DNA of 64,000 bases from Ligula intestinalis (GCA_036362985.1 JAYGXS010000004.1:31341206-31405205); one strand, 5' to 3'. Shown: positions 10,125 through 22,568, numbered from the stretch's first letter. Numbers and translations are program-made. Notes: generated from the letters alone by a model not told the origin.

Positions 10125-10680
10125 ATTAGAAAATCCTCCAAGAGTTGGGGAAGCTTGAAAGTTGCCGGAAAGAGGCATCCAGCAGCCAAGTGGATGCGCA
10201 GGGAGCTGATATGACTATGCTATCAAGGGTGCAAACACCTGAGGAGTATGATAGCCTCAATGCCAGGATTGAGGACGATGTATTTCGCCGGCAGTTGGTA
10301 GGTCACAATTAATTACTAACATACCATATCAGATTGCCCACCTAAGGGACCTCAGCGGTTCGAACATATACGTGTTCATAGATACAGTATTCAAAACCCT
10401 ATTCTCCGATAAAATCAGCGCCGAGGTGCTCTTCTGGGGTGGTTGGGATGACAATCCCAAATGGAGATTCATTTAATCAAAAATATATGACGTTGTGGTA
10501 GGTAATGCGCCACGCTAAACCCTTTCATCTCCTTTTATCGCAGAGGTCAGCGGGGAGTGGGGCCGAGTACAGAATTTGGAGCCTGCCATTGTGCCAAAGG
10601 CGTTTCAGAGGGCATTCAAAAAGGCGTACGACCGATACCGACGGAGGGATTATTTAATTCCGAAACGGTTTCGAGACAAT
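10125..10680 (+). pseudogene. DUF4806-like gene remnant with two tiny introns
   Basis: The first segment reads KILQELGKLESCRKEASS then TPEEYDSLNARIEDDVFRRQL, the coiled lead-in typical of DUF4806 proteins. It is followed by a 35-base intron (GTAGGT at 10298 to CAG ending 10332). The second segment continues in frame with IAHLRDLSGSNIYVFIDTVF and LFSDKISAEVLFWGGWDDNP, ending with an in-frame TAA at 10474. Sequence after it still reads SKIYDVV up to a second GTAGGT at 10498, with CAG at 10541-10543. The third segment can read AFQRAFKKAYDRYRRRDY. DUF4806 has no known activity and is often found in transposon-linked proteins. The stop marks it as broken, or as an allele with one substitution. Confidence 0.5.
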
Positions 10681-11429
10681 AGTAATTTCACTCAGACATT
10701 CTGCTTAACAAATTCTAAATACTGCCATCATCAACGTTTACTCATTCCTTATCGACCATTGTATTTTCTGTCTTGCAGAAAGCAATCGCCGGGATGACAA
10801 TGAACCTGGCCCCAGCACCAGCACCCCATTGTGTTCCCAAACTGATAGTTTTACACCCGATTTCAGTTCCGAAATATAAATATCCTCCCAAAACCATTTC
10901 TGCAGTTAGAAGTTTACGTTTTGTACATTTTTATATAGTTTTTAACCTTATTTTTCGACATAATATATTTTTCGAACATTTAAGCTTCTCTAAAAAGTGC
11001 TTATATACTGCGTTTTTAATTGGAGGTTTTTGGCGAGGAATAGGGTTACCCCTGCTTCGCTGAAAATTAGAACTATACATTGTAAAGCAATTGTAGAGTT
11101 GGAATCGGACACTTTATTGTAGAGCTGTGGACCTGGAATCGGATTCGTGTCGAGTTATATTAGGTATTAGGGATGTTTTATGTGATTCAAATTGACGGCC
11201 TTATATTTCTTAGAAATCAAGTACAAGTGAAAATAGCACATTGAGCTATGTTACCTTCACATGATTTGCATTTGTATGGAAATGGGGTGCCCGAAGGCTC
11301 TGCAGTTATTAACTGAATTGCAGTGAACCAGATATGGCAACAATTATTTCGAGACTATCTGTGTCTATTAGATGTTGAATCTCATCGTGTACGATCATAA
11401 CTCTTTGAAGCGCCTTTAGATCAACGCAA

Positions 11430-11714
11430 TGACTTGGAAACAACTCGCACAGGACCGATCAGACTGGTGAAGGGCAGTGAAGCACGGCACAGCTACTTTT
11501 GAATCCAGTCGGATCACTACCGCAAAGGAAACAGGCAAGTGCTACAAATAGCCAAGTCTCGCCAACCTGCTCGCGCTGCCAACGAACCTTGCATGCACGA
11601 ATCGGTCTGATAAGTCATCTCAGGACGCAGTGTGTCGCCCCACGACAATCAAACTCTACGGCGACCAATAATAAAATGGACCCTCCTGCCCTCGGTCTTA
11701 GCCTCTCGCACTGA
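11430..11714 (+). pseudogene. 3' end of an RTE-like LINE (zinc-finger tail)
   Basis: In one frame the segment reads TWKQLAQDRSDW, a stop, then RAVKHGTATFESSRITTAKET, the C-terminal coil typical of helminth endonuclease-reverse transcriptases. After a frameshift it continues with a Cys/His finger, CSRCQRTLHARIGLISHL then RTQC (C-x2-C-x12-H-x4-C). The stop and the frameshift make it a relic. The assignment rests on recognising this C-terminal motif; no reverse-transcriptase part is present upstream. Confidence 0.55.
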
Positions 11715-11847
11715 ACCGTAAGTCAAATCTTAGGCGCGAAGTTTGAAATTGTTTGCGAATTTCAAGTCTCTCGAGCTTACGTGTTTTTAGTCTCTATCTC
11801 AGTATAGAAGACACGCTTCTTGGAAATTATTCAAGAATTGACTATAT

Positions 11848-11940
11848 ATTTCCAAAGTTTGGAATTTCCTACGTGGAAATCTGAATCCGGTCGCTCTGAA
11901 AAATTCCTCCACTGTGAATTATTTCCAAAGTTTGGAAATT
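11848..11940. repeat. Pair of short palindromes
   Basis: TTCCAAAGTTTGGAA at 11850-11864 and TTTCCAAAGTTTGGAAA at 11922-11938 are near-identical perfect palindromes around a single G, 72 bases apart. The intervening sequence is not repeated. They may mark a small inverted-repeat element. Confidence 0.4.
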
Positions 11941-12374
11941 GCTTCTTGGACGTGTCGATTTTGTGAAAAACTCCTCTGTGCCACAAAAATCTGCACATCT
12001 CCGAATTTCACGCCGAGGCTGAATCACTGTGTTGTTATATACCCTTATCCTAATATTGTCATAATATTTAGGATAAAAGTGACTCACGTTAGGAAAAAAG
12101 TGACTCTCACGTTATTCCTAAGGAAATTTTTTTAACCAAACACAATTAATTGTATCTGTCAGGAACTCAATATTTAACTCTGAGTTGCTGTAACCTGCTT
12201 GTCTCAGTAAACTTGCACTATCTGGCCAATCGATCTTCTCTCCGCCTCACTCCTACGGGCTCTTTGATTTGGCTTCCGACTTAATTGGCAGTATCACACG
12301 CAGGTCGCAACACAAAAAAATCTTACATAACATGGAGACTTTAGATGCTACAAGTCCGTTAGCATGAAACGTTT

Positions 12375-12457
12375 AGCCTCCGCCGGATCTCGAACCCGGG
12401 TCGCCAAATCTGGTTATTAGCGGTGTTAGCACCTCAGGCAGCCCGGCCACTTCGACA
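12375..12457 (-). repeat. tRNA-like Pol III promoter unit (possible SINE head)
   Basis: On the - strand a box-A-like TGGCCGGGCTGCC lies about 45 bases before a box-B-like GGTTCGAGATCC, with tRNA-like flanks (AAGTGGCC; CCGGCGGAGGC). The spacing fits a tRNA-derived SINE better than a true tRNA, because I cannot draw a proper anticodon arm. It sits less than 100 bases upstream of the LINE's first readable codons, in opposite orientation. Confidence 0.4.
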
Positions 12458-12547
12458 CGGGCCCTTGACAACCATGTTAAGATACGACCAGAAAGTAACT
12501 GCCGATATGGCCACTTAGATAATTTTATAAATTCTCCACCTCCCGCA

Positions 12548-13977
12548 AAATGGCCAAGATGTCTACTACGTTTACCGAAGTTAGACTGTGAGGACTTCGT
12601 CCTCCGCCAGGAGTTTTCGGAGATGAAGCAGGAACTTTACCACGAGGTAAATAAACTGAAACAAGAGATAGCCCATCTAAAAACGCATATTTCATATACA
12701 GCGGTTAAAACAGCCCTTGTCGGCCAAAAACTGGGGATAAATAAAAGTACATATGCTCAGATAGCCTCGGCCGGTAAACCTGAAACTCGCATATCATCTG
12801 CCGAACCAAGTAAACCAGCGGGCTTCTCACTCGATCGCAAAGAAACTAAAATAAATCCGCAGTTTACGCCATTGTTACTCTGCTCAGGCAGCACTAACAA
12901 TGATCTGCATTTGCGTCCTAGCGTCCCATCGTTGCTTGATGCTGCACTAGAAAGCGACGATACAGAGGTCGATAAGATCATGAAGCCAAAAAAGCATAGG
13001 GCTAGAAAGGCTCGAAAGTCTAAATGGGCCAGGAATGCGCAGTCAGCTAACCCAAAAACCGGCACATCAGGACCCATCAAACCTTTAGTACCGGATACAG
13101 ATGGCCGCTTGGTCGGAACTCGTGAGCTTGCAACAGATGCACCAGTGAGTCACAAGCAGAATATAGTTGTAAAAGGAGTTCCAGAGATAGCGTCAACAAT
13201 TGCACAAGAACGAGTTAACGCTGATATTGACTTGGATTTGGACATGTCTGTCGACATGCCTGAAACCTGCATATTGGATCATGTCTCAAGCCCACGGGCT
13301 ATACCATCGTCACTCGGCTTAAGCGACACTAGCAATTATCGGGATTTGCATCCTAGCACCACATCGTTGCTTGACTCTGCACAAGAAAGCGATGACCAAG
13401 AGGTTGACAAGATCATAACTCAAAAGAGGCATAAGCCTAAGAAAACCTAACGGTTCACGGGTTTTCACTCAGCTTACCCAATAGCCAGTACATCAGAACC
13501 GAGTGTACCGGATACAAATTCTCCTCGGCCGAAACACGTGAGCTCGTCACATATGCCCCATTGAGTCGCAAGCAGAAAATAGTTGTAAAGGAGGCACCAG
13601 AGTCAAAGTCTTCAATTGCACAAGAACGAATTGACAATGACGTGGGTCTTATACGAGTTTACGCCAAATCGTTGCTAAAACCAGGCGAGTCTTTCCGCAT
13701 TCTTTAGAAGGCATTTCGAATAGGGAAGGGTCCAACAGCTCCAGAATCAATTTTTTGGCCACGACCTCTAAAAGTTATTTAAGAAACTGAAGCACAGGCG
13801 AAACTCTTGCTAGAGCGCAAACCATCCTTACGGAGTCTGCATTCGCAAGTTTTTTTTTTCAGCCGGATTACGATTTGAAAGGGCGGAGAAAAATGAGACA
13901 GCTAATAAAAGAGCTGGAGAAACAGAGAACCTTTGGCGAGACAAATCTCAAAATAAGAGAGGGACAAATAGTTTAAG
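12548..13977 (+). pseudogene. LINE ORF1 protein, with internal duplication
   Basis: The frame is open from before 12560 (KLDCEDFVLRQEFSEMKQEL) and has its first ATG at 12623. The first 275 codons give a short coiled coil (MKQELYHEVNKLKQEIAHL), a basic region and the phrase NIVVKGVPEIASTIAQERVN seen in LINE ORF1 proteins. A stop follows at 13448. The C-terminal part survives in shifted frames: RPLKV, LLERKPSLRSLHSQ, then YDLKGRRKMRQLIKELEKQR and IREGQIV up to a stop near 13977. The segment 12900-13215 is repeated at 13340-13630 with a period of about 420-435 bases, one repeat falling after the stop. ORF1 proteins bind element RNA. Confidence 0.65.
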
Positions 13978-14062
13978 TCAAAAGGACATCTCTCTGGTCG
14001 AAGCCGGTAACAGTGACGGCCTAGCTGTCCCGCCACCGAAAGCTCAGACATGCCCTCTTAAA

Positions 14063-16777
14063 TTGGTCGTTTTAAATGCCAGATCACTGATTAATAAAAT
14101 GCCTCTGCTCCAGACTATGGTTTTCGTCAACCGCCCAGACATTGTTATGGTAACTGAGACATGGGCATCGGCCTCTATAGCTGACCCTGAACTCTCTGTT
14201 CTAGGCTATGCATGCGTTCGGAACGATGGAAACAATGGCCGTGGCGGAGGAAGCTGCATCTATATAAAGCAGCCACTTGCACTTCTCCCGTTGGACTATC
14301 CACAATTCACAGCGGTGGAGGAGAGCTGCTGGCTACGAGTTGTTCTAAAAAACAAATACTCCTTACTTGTTGGCTGTGTTTATCGCCCATCTAATATCAA
14401 TGCGGACTACGATCTTTGTCTCTCGCAGGCACTTCATGCCGCAGCTGACTTGAATCTTAAGGATTGCTTGATTGCAGGCGATTTTAACCTTCCTGACGTG
14501 CAATGGTTTCCACCATCCGGTCCTTCAAAGTTCGAGAACTTACTTGAGGCAGTAGATATCGGTAGTCGATTTTACCACTCGAGGAGCAAACATACTCGGC
14601 CTAATTTTTTGTAGGGGATGCGAACCACTTTCAGTGTCATCCTTAGACGCACTTGGGAGTTCAGACCATCTTACAGTTGTTAGTGAACTAGAACTGGAGG
14701 CGGATGAAACATTTTCCCAAAAGTATAGTCTTTATCATGACTTCCGATCAGCAAACACGGCGAACCTACTGGCACATCTAAACGCTCTCGACTGGTCTGA
14801 ATTTTCCAATGTTTGGATGTAAATGTTTGTACCGATGCACTGTACAAAGTGCTGGATCCACTCATCCTCCACTTTGTCCCCCGTAAGAAAGTAATACATG
14901 TCAAGGATGAAGTGTACCTTCCTCTGTCTTTCCGTCGTAGGCTGCGTAAACTCTCTCGTCGTTTGCATTGGCAGAACGACACTTCTGTTCTGCCCTTGAT
15001 CACACTGATCTTTGAGCAGGCTAAGAAACTCTCCAAAGAAAAGCAGATAGCCGATGAGGCTCACTTCGCTGAAAATCCTTCCCTTTATGTTGCGAAACTC
15101 TTTTCGCGTACAGTAAAAGCGCAGAGGAAAACGCAAAACCCCATACTTCAAGATGCTTTAGGAAACCCCATAGCTGACGCTAAGTTGACCGGCGATAGCT
15201 TCAATGCGTTCATATCCAAAACGTTTAGTGAAAGCTCGTTCGCTGCACCTCCGGTTATCCAGGCTTGGACGGGTGCCATACTCGAAACCATAAGTTTTAC
15301 CATCTGGGATGTAACTGTAGCCATTCATCGTTATCGTCAATCTTATAGTCCAGGACCAGATGGCGTCCCAGTTAGCCTTCTAAAAGCTGAAGCGAATGAT
15401 ATCTTTCTGTCTTTTCTTTGCAAGGTATTTAATCTTGCTCTTGAGAGCGAAACCTTTCCTTCGTTGTGGAAGGAATCGCACATAATGCCTGTTCGCAAGC
15501 ATGGCCGATCGACGTCATTCGACAACTTTAGGCCAATAAATAGACTTCCCGCAGCCTCGAAGATCTTTGAGACCTTGATCAAAGAAAAGATGATGCGTCA
15601 CTTGACAGAGAACAACCTGCTCAATACAGCTCAACATGGCTTTCTCCAGAAACGATCTTGTGACACCTGTCAGCTCTCTTTCTTTGATTATGTGCTGCAA
15701 TCTAGAGACAGTGGTTTTGCCACTTATAGCGTCTATTTTGATTTTACTAAGGCCTTTGATCGGGTCGATCATAACCTCCTCCTTCTGAAACTAGCCTTCT
15801 TCGGCATATGTAGCAAGCCACTGAACTTCATATCTTCCTATTTGGATGCTCGCACACAACGAGTAAAAATTTCCAATGTTATCTCCAACCCCACGCATGT
15901 GAAGAGTGGAGTTATACAGGGCAGTGTACTGGGTCCGCTCCTATTTTGCTTGTTTGTAAACGACGTTTCAGATTGTTTTCAGTATGGCAGACCTTCATGT
16001 ACGCTGATGATTTAAAAGTCGCTTATCGATATAAACCGGCAGATCGCAACATCGTACTCGAGCTGATAAAAAAGGATCTTCAGGCCTTCGCCCAGTGGTG
16101 TTGCACATGGAGTTATCAAGGATTTGGGCATATCCTACTCTAATAGTCTCAATTTGTCAGAGCACTGTGCCCTGATAGTCTCGAAAGCACGCCGAACCAC
16201 CGGATTTATCCTTAGAAATTTTAAGACTATCAAGGTTAGAACTAGCCTTTATAATATGTACGTGAGACCTAGTCTTGAATACTGCTCGCCCTTTTGCTGT
16301 CTTCTGCGCACTAGTGAACGGAAGAAAATAGAATCGGTGCAGCACTTCTTCACTAGAAGAGTTTTCACTACAGAACACCGTAACTTAATCTACCAACAAA
16401 GGTGCGAACTTATAAAGCTGGATCCCCTATGGCTTCATCGATTGCAGAAGGGTCTTTTTTTACTGTTTAAACTTTTGAATGGTCAAACCTTTAATCCCCT
16501 TAGTACAATAAGGCAGCTTGAGCACTCTCGACGCGCCAGTCATCGAGACGTATTTTTATTTCTTCCTATGGCACGTACAGTTAAGTACCGGCAATTCTTT
16601 TCAGTAAATGCCATATCAATCTGGAATAAGCTGCCCAAAAGTATTAAAACCCAGCAAAGCTACCCTATGTTTAAGAGAGTTATAGCTAGTTTTCTACATT
16701 CAGGACAACTTTCACGAATTTTGGGTGCTGACTCGGTGGAATCTCTCTTTCACTCTGATGGCGTTCGTGGACTTTGA
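14063..16777 (+). pseudogene. LINE ORF2: endonuclease and reverse transcriptase
   Basis: Endonuclease motifs run in order: LNARSLINKM, VTETWAS, GCVYRPSN and IAGDFNLPDVQW in 14063-14614. After a frameshift GSSDHLTV follows at about 14660. The reverse transcriptase frame (14813-16015) contains YSPGPDGVPVSLLK, FDFTKAFDRVDHN (first catalytic Asp) and GVIQGSVLGPLLF. The second catalytic motif, MYADDLKVAYRY, is in another frame near 16000. The C-terminal region, with YVRPSLEYCSPF and NAISIWNKLPKSIK, is in a third frame (16124-16777). All key residues can be found but at least three frameshifts separate them. This enzyme nicks target DNA and copies the element's RNA. Confidence 0.9.
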
Positions 16778-17044
16778 ACCCCGCCAGGCTTCATGCTGAA
16801 GATAATGCTGCTGAAGCTGCAGCCCGCAGTCTGCTAACCCTTCAGCCGATAGCGCGCAACTTTTGCCGACAACCATTGAAGGAATACTGAGAACAATGTG
16901 TTCTTGTGCCAACCCTCTCCGTCTGGAACTTATGTTTTTAAACTATATGAAACAGTTCTCCTGCTGATGAGTCAACTCAGCTTACAACTGTACATTTATT
17001 CCTTTTGTATCATACCTTTGAAGGCAGGTTTTTTTTCACTTGAA

Positions 17045-17130
17045 ACAAACTCCCTATCTCGCCCAGTATTGACAAAACAAAAACCCGAAACAAAACCAAT
17101 ACTGGCCGCCACATAGGGAGGTTGTTTTAG
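17045..17130. repeat. Imperfect inverted repeat
   Basis: AAACAAACTCCCTAT, then CCAGTATTG, is mirrored by CAATACTGG, then ATAGGGAGGTTGTTTT, around an A/C-rich centre. It may be the terminal hairpin of a small element next to the LINE's 3' end. Confidence 0.5.
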
Positions 17131-17404
17131 GTTTTTTCCGGTTGTTTTGTCCTTTGCTTTCTTCGACTGTATCCAGTAGTCACGCGTACGCCAAACCAGT
17201 GATAACAACTATCAAGGTGGTACGGTACTATTAAGAGAAAATAGCACAAAATAAATACACAAACCTTAACAATGGATATTCCACGTCAAGAGCAAAGGGA
17301 ATCCGTCAAAGGGGTATGGGTCCGGTTTTATAGGATCCCAGGAGTCGGTTCCTGGGGCCTCCCATTGGTCTGAATGCACTAGTCCAATGGTGTGGAGGGT
17401 GGAC

Positions 17405-17490
17405 AGACCCGAACAGAGACAATGTTTTGTCGGCAAAGGGAGGGGGGAACGGACGGGAACAGAGACAATGTTTTGTTGGCAAAAGGGGCG
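17405..17490 (+). repeat. Two-copy tandem repeat
   Basis: GAACAGAGACAATGTTTTGT occurs at about 17410 and 17457, each followed by (C/T)GGCAAA and G-rich sequence, a period of about 48 bases. The surroundings are unusually G-rich for this window. Confidence 0.6.
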
Positions 17491-17499
17491 ATGCAAGCG

Positions 17500-20400
17500 C
17501 TTGACAGACAGTTGTGATGGGGGTGACTTGACGAGTGGGTCTCGGATCAGCCGCGGGCACTGGGTCAAAAGGGGGGAACAGACGTCTGGGTCGACACCGC
17601 CGTCAAGCTGGTCGTAATGTGAGTGTCAACAAAGGGCCGAGACCGGGGGAGGGCAGTATTCAGTCATGTGCATTAGAGTGAGTCATGGGCGGCCAGCACT
17701 CCGGGGGGAATGAGGACAGCTTTCGAAAGTGTAAACAATCATTTTGTAGTTCGGACAGGAGCCACATAGGAGAAGAGATGTGGAGAATTTCAAACTTGTT
17801 CAGCCGGAAATAACACCGGTCTTCGAGGTGTTGGAAGGCGCCCAAGTGGTGCATTACCAACTCTTTACAATTGCCTGTAAACTGGCATAATAAACATATT
17901 ATATATTATATTAGATTCTCTCAATGCACAACATCTCCGCTCTATTTCACTTTCAGCCTCAAAACCTCTTATTCAACGCTCATTAAAATTAAAGCATCGA
18001 TATCAGATCATAAACAGACAACGCATGTGCCCGGCAGGCAGACCGTGTTAGCATTTCAATACTCAAATGCACCCTTACTTCTTCAAATAGACATAATATC
18101 ATAATTTACAATTGCAAAAATATTACATTAAATCAACCACTGCATGAACCCTAAGTGGATCGCGCGACAGTTGCGCTGAGCCAACATGGGGGCCTGATAA
18201 ATACACAGCAACATGTTCTCGGGCCGCACCCAGAAAACGAAAGAGAACAGTAAGGATTCCCTATAAACAATATGAATGATTACTTGATCAAACATATCAC
18301 CCTGCTTGATACACAAGGCACAAGTTAGATTAACCGCCAGCCAATGACTAAGCACAAGTAGCTTGCTTTATTTTTAAATTTATTTACTTTTTGTCTTTTT
18401 CTGCAAATATTTTGTCTTTGTTTGTTATCTTAAATTTTATCGCATGCTTGGACATAAAATTATAGAGATAGCCGAGTTCTACTAACCACATCAATTAATT
18501 AGCTCTTCCTTTCTTAAAAACCTAACTTCGATGAGTTTTACACAGGAACCGTTTACCGATAAATGCCGTACACGACATGGATGAATGAATGAAAATGACG
18601 ATGTTGACGACAATGATGATAATATTGCTACATATTCTGTTGGTTTTTGTGTGGATGAGTAAGTTATATGCGCGTGTAATATGCATGAAAAGCTGTATGA
18701 GGATTTAGTTAACCAATAAGGTGACAGAGTTGAGAGGGCAGACAACAGGGAGGGCCCTGATGTGTTACTGCTACCTTTATTACTAATACTACCATTATCA
18801 CTGACATTGCCCTTTCCCTGTTGCATTGACTTACACTGCTCTGCTGTACCTACCTGGTACTGTATTGTTGTACTGCTGTCCTTAAGGCTTATACTTGTAG
18901 CGTACTCTTTTCGTACTGTATTCACCAATTCTACTTTTAAAGGTACTTGCCCTCTCCCACTATCAGTTAAATAGAAAAAAGTCTGCCGATACCAGTACTA
19001 TCGGTATAAAGAACAAGCAGCAGAAGCACGAGTCATATCAGTAACAATTTGAAGCTAGTTTAAAAACGTATCTGCCGGACTTAAGTACTTCTGACATTAG
19101 GCACGTATCTATGGCAGCAGCTATAGATACAGCTCGACGGATCGAGCTGAAATTGTGGAAACCAAGGCATATGCAGATTTGCTCAGGACCCCAGCTCTAT
19201 TGTTATCCAACTGCTGATCAATTTTATCACACACAAATAGGGGATTGTGTGCGCCTATTTAAAAGAGGATACAGAGGCAGTATTTATATTAAACTATCTA
19301 CTAGCCTCAGTAAGCATAGTTGCTAGAGTTAGCACTTCTATCATAAGCACACACCTATAGCAGCAGCATCTTACTCTATACAGATCAAGGGGTTAAGTTG
19401 AGGGTGCGGAAGCCAAGGCAAGCACAGATTTGCTCAGACCCCAAGCATGTACTTACCCGAAGGAGTTAAATCAGATTCACCTTCCTTGTTCAGATCAAGG
19501 GTGCATAAGCCAAATCGAAGGCTTAGTCAGAGACAACGCTGACAAATGGTGGCATCAGTGCTAGCGGCAGTAGCAAAACACATCTTGTTGAGATTGAGGA
19601 GATATGAACCCTGTTCTGAATAAAACCAGCGCCACTTATGATTTACAATAGGGACTGAAATAGTACCAGCGATCATATCACTCAGCTGCACCTTATTCTA
19701 GCTGCTATTTCTAGTGGCTGTTTAGCAAAACGAGCCCTGCTCCCTTAGAATCAGCCTAGACACCTATTATAGGTGAGTGAGGATAGACAGTGCAGTAGTA
19801 CCGGCGCCAAGTCTACTGTCACTATACACTAGGTTCAGGTGAAATTTATGGCTGCGGCCTTGCTCCATCCCTACGTGGTTATCTCGACGCGTCTTGCCAC
19901 CATTTAAACGCAGTTGAGAGGGTTAATAGTGAATGAGTCAGTGGCGCATCTACTTTCACTCAAATGGGCCGCAGTCGCCGTCCCTGCTCTCGAGCATATG
20001 GTGGACATCACTGATTACGTTTGTCGAACTCACACACACGATCATAACAGACCTTTTGTGCCAAGATGGGGAAACGCACAATGATAAGTGGAAGGGAATA
20101 AATGCCGAGATCTTATATTTAAAGGTTTCAAGTAGGGTCTTGTGATGTGCCCATAAATGAGTAACAAATTTATCAGCCAGTCTAGGTCTTTGTTTTAATA
20201 TACTACAATTTAGTTTATATTGCTTACTAATATAACGCAGCATTTTGAAACAACTACTATCGAGAAAAAGTATTATGAGGAAAACACGATGTGCTACATT
20301 GATTAACATGTAATATGGGCTTCTGTTCGCGATTTATTAGTGAGATTATTTGTCTCACTAAAGTTCTTCGAATAAAAACTTGTACAGGGCCGAATCTTCA

Positions 20401-22340
20401 TAATAAGCGATTATTTTAAGGAAATCTTCTCAAAGCATGATGTCATTTGGTGTCATAGCCACCTTTGTTTAATTTAAACAAGTGTGTTTATCCGATATTT
20501 GATGTGAAAAATGAAATATTTGCTGCCAAATTAATAATCGGCCCTGCCTTTAGTCCTTTTCTGTCAACCGCGCCTATGTTAAGAGACAGTAGGGACACAT
20601 GAGCCGTTCTACTCGTTTTTTTTTCACAGATTTTGCTAAGATTTATCCTGCCAAAAAGACTCTTTGTTGATAATCTATTTTTCAACATATGTCTGTCTTT
20701 CTAATTAGAGAGAATTGTCTTACAGTTTAGCAAACCCATATACATTGAGTCAATTGCTAAATTCCGATACCAATACGGATAACTTACATTCTCCGCTATC
20801 CTTCATTCCTGTCGGATTACTGCATTTACTAAAAGTAATGGAAACTGTGTTGAAAGAACACAAAGAAAATGCAAGGAAAAAATGAAAATGATTTTTTCTG
20901 AAAGTTCTCTTAAATATAAAACTTGTAATCTAATTTCGAAACACGAATCTACCTATGCAATATCCGTAGTGTTAACATAAGCACCTGAAGCCTATCAGCA
21001 GTTCAGACTGATCGCATCAGCAAAATGCAAAATGTATGCATCATTGAAGCTTTGCTTTTGAAATGATATCAGTGAGAGCTTTGATGCAAAATATCAATGT
21101 ACTTTCTGACGGTCGAAGAATAAGCATTATCGTGGATGCTACAGGGCGGAATAATGAAAGTTTTGAGGTTTGCTTCCTCAAAATCGACTAAAACAACTCT
21201 TTTCTTTTCATTTTCCTCCGACTTGAAGGTTTGGACAATTGCATCTGTCATGAACTTATCAATTTTAAAGTAATATGACACTCAATAAGTTTTGAGAAGT
21301 GTTTCTGTCCAGCTTAATCTGAGTAATTTATCTAAAAAGGAGTATTTTTGAAAGCCTCAATCATTTTATTTGTATTGACTTTAGAAATATATACTGCACC
21401 ATTATTGTCGCTTGGAAAGCGTATATTTACTTAAGTGAGTTGCTAGAAATATTTTCTACCAACCGATTATCCTTTTTCTTCCTTATAAATATTTATTATA
21501 AGAATTGATTAGGTGTATGCGATGAGAATTTTGTAGATTTAGTGAGTATGTTCACAGTTAACTGTGAAAGATTCAGTGGTTCTATGCGCTGCATATGCAC
21601 ACGCAATCATTTTTGTCGCCTCTTGCAAAACATGGGAAACAGGGAGTAAAATTTACCAGGGACTCCTTGTGTACATTTTACCGCTTGACGAGTGAAAATG
21701 TGTGATCCTTTATAATTAATATCGTTAAATCAGCCTATTTTTTTGACCCCGCACGAACGCACAGTGATGTTTTTAATACGATTCACTCACTAATATCTCA
21801 CATCAAAGCTGCATTCTTGTCAGATCACAAACTAATTACAATGTTTTGGACACTATGTTCAATGCATGAGCATTTGTGTTTTAGCAAATGCTTTTCTATA
21901 AAGACGGCATATTTTTTGCCCTCCCCAAAACCTAAAACTGTCTCTGTGTCTGCAAAGTAAAATTGACATTTTCCATTCGATCTAACGTCCGCCTTGAATC
22001 AGTCTAACCGGATGAAGCTACCATTTAAGCATTGAGCGTTTTCTCAGCGAACACTTACCGGCTTTGAGACTTTACATTCTATTGTACAGTTGAGCTTTTA
22101 TAAACGCCATTATGCATTTTTATTAGATGAACACATTTTCTTTCTTTTAATTGCCAAAGTTTGTTAAGAATTGTCGTGCAAGCTCTTATTTATTTATTAC
22201 TAGACAATAGTATTATGAAATTACTACGCATTTACAAAATTGCATTGATTTACTAACGGTTAGTGGTTAGTGTGCAAACGTCTTAAGAGTGAATTTGTGT
22301 TAGGTACCCTTTTATTCCCTTACTTTTTCGCTAATTTTTA
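17500..22340. other. Intergenic, no gene recognised
   Basis: AT-rich DNA with short chance frames. The only structure I see is the pair of imperfect direct repeats at 19098-19445. Just before 22342 a T-rich tract leads into the first coding exon of the coiled-coil gene. No TATA box or other promoter could be assigned. Confidence 0.5.
19098..19445 (+). repeat. Imperfect direct repeat, period about 247
   Basis: The block beginning GGCACGTATCTATGGCAGCA (about 19099) and running to CAGATTTGCTCAGGACCCC recurs from about 19345 (ACACACCTATAGCAGCAGCA) to CAGATTTGCTCAGACCCC. A third, shorter echo (GATCAAGGGTGC, AAGCCAAATCGAAGG) lies near 19495. Possibly a decayed minisatellite or element. Confidence 0.5.
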
Positions 22341-22352
22341 GTCAAGATCTGC

Positions 22353-22568
22353 ATGAAACGGCGACAACGAGATCAAAGTACTGTAAGGCGCCAAAAAACA
22401 CCAACACTTTTTCAAACACCTTCGCTGCTTAAGAGATGTCTTTCAGACGGAGCGATAAACTGTTCAACCTCGCAGGAGCCATCCAGTAGATCATATTCCC
22501 CATGGAAGAAGCATCTCGTAAAACGCCGTTCCCTACCAGAACGAGAGCTACATGACTACCCTGCGAAA
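22353..22568 (+). CDS. Coiled-coil gene, exon 1 (start)
   Basis: ATG at 22353 opens 72 codons rich in Arg, Lys and Ser (MKRRQRDQSTVRRQKTPTL onward), ending AAA before the donor GTATGT at 22569. A 3' splice site (TTTTTAG ending 22341) lies 11 bases upstream of the ATG, so a non-coding exon or a trans-spliced leader precedes it. Basic Ser/Pro stretches such as SRSYSPWKKH could be phosphorylation or nuclear-import sites (inference). Confidence 0.75.

Larger units (their letters stand above)
12545..16900 (+). mobile_element. CR1/Jockey-like LINE, nearly full length, broken
   Basis: An ORF1-type protein, then an apurinic-type endonuclease, then a reverse transcriptase with C-terminal domain, in the usual order on one strand. 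All are interrupted by frameshifts and stops, so the copy cannot move by itself. The 5' limit is taken from the open ORF1 frame and the 3' limit from the end of recognisable coding at 16777 plus a short non-coding tail. No poly-A tail or target-site duplication could be fixed by eye. Confidence 0.8.

Noticed and set aside
12757..13080. Minus-strand frame over the LINE
   Set aside because: Shadow of the ORF1 coding strand.
17400..17490. Repeat spacing suggestive of a CRISPR array
   Set aside because: Only two copies, eukaryotic context, no associated genes.
21069..21281. Minus-strand frame FKSEENEKKRVVLVDFEEANL
   Set aside because: Protein-like phrase, but isolated, short, and without splice sites or neighbours.
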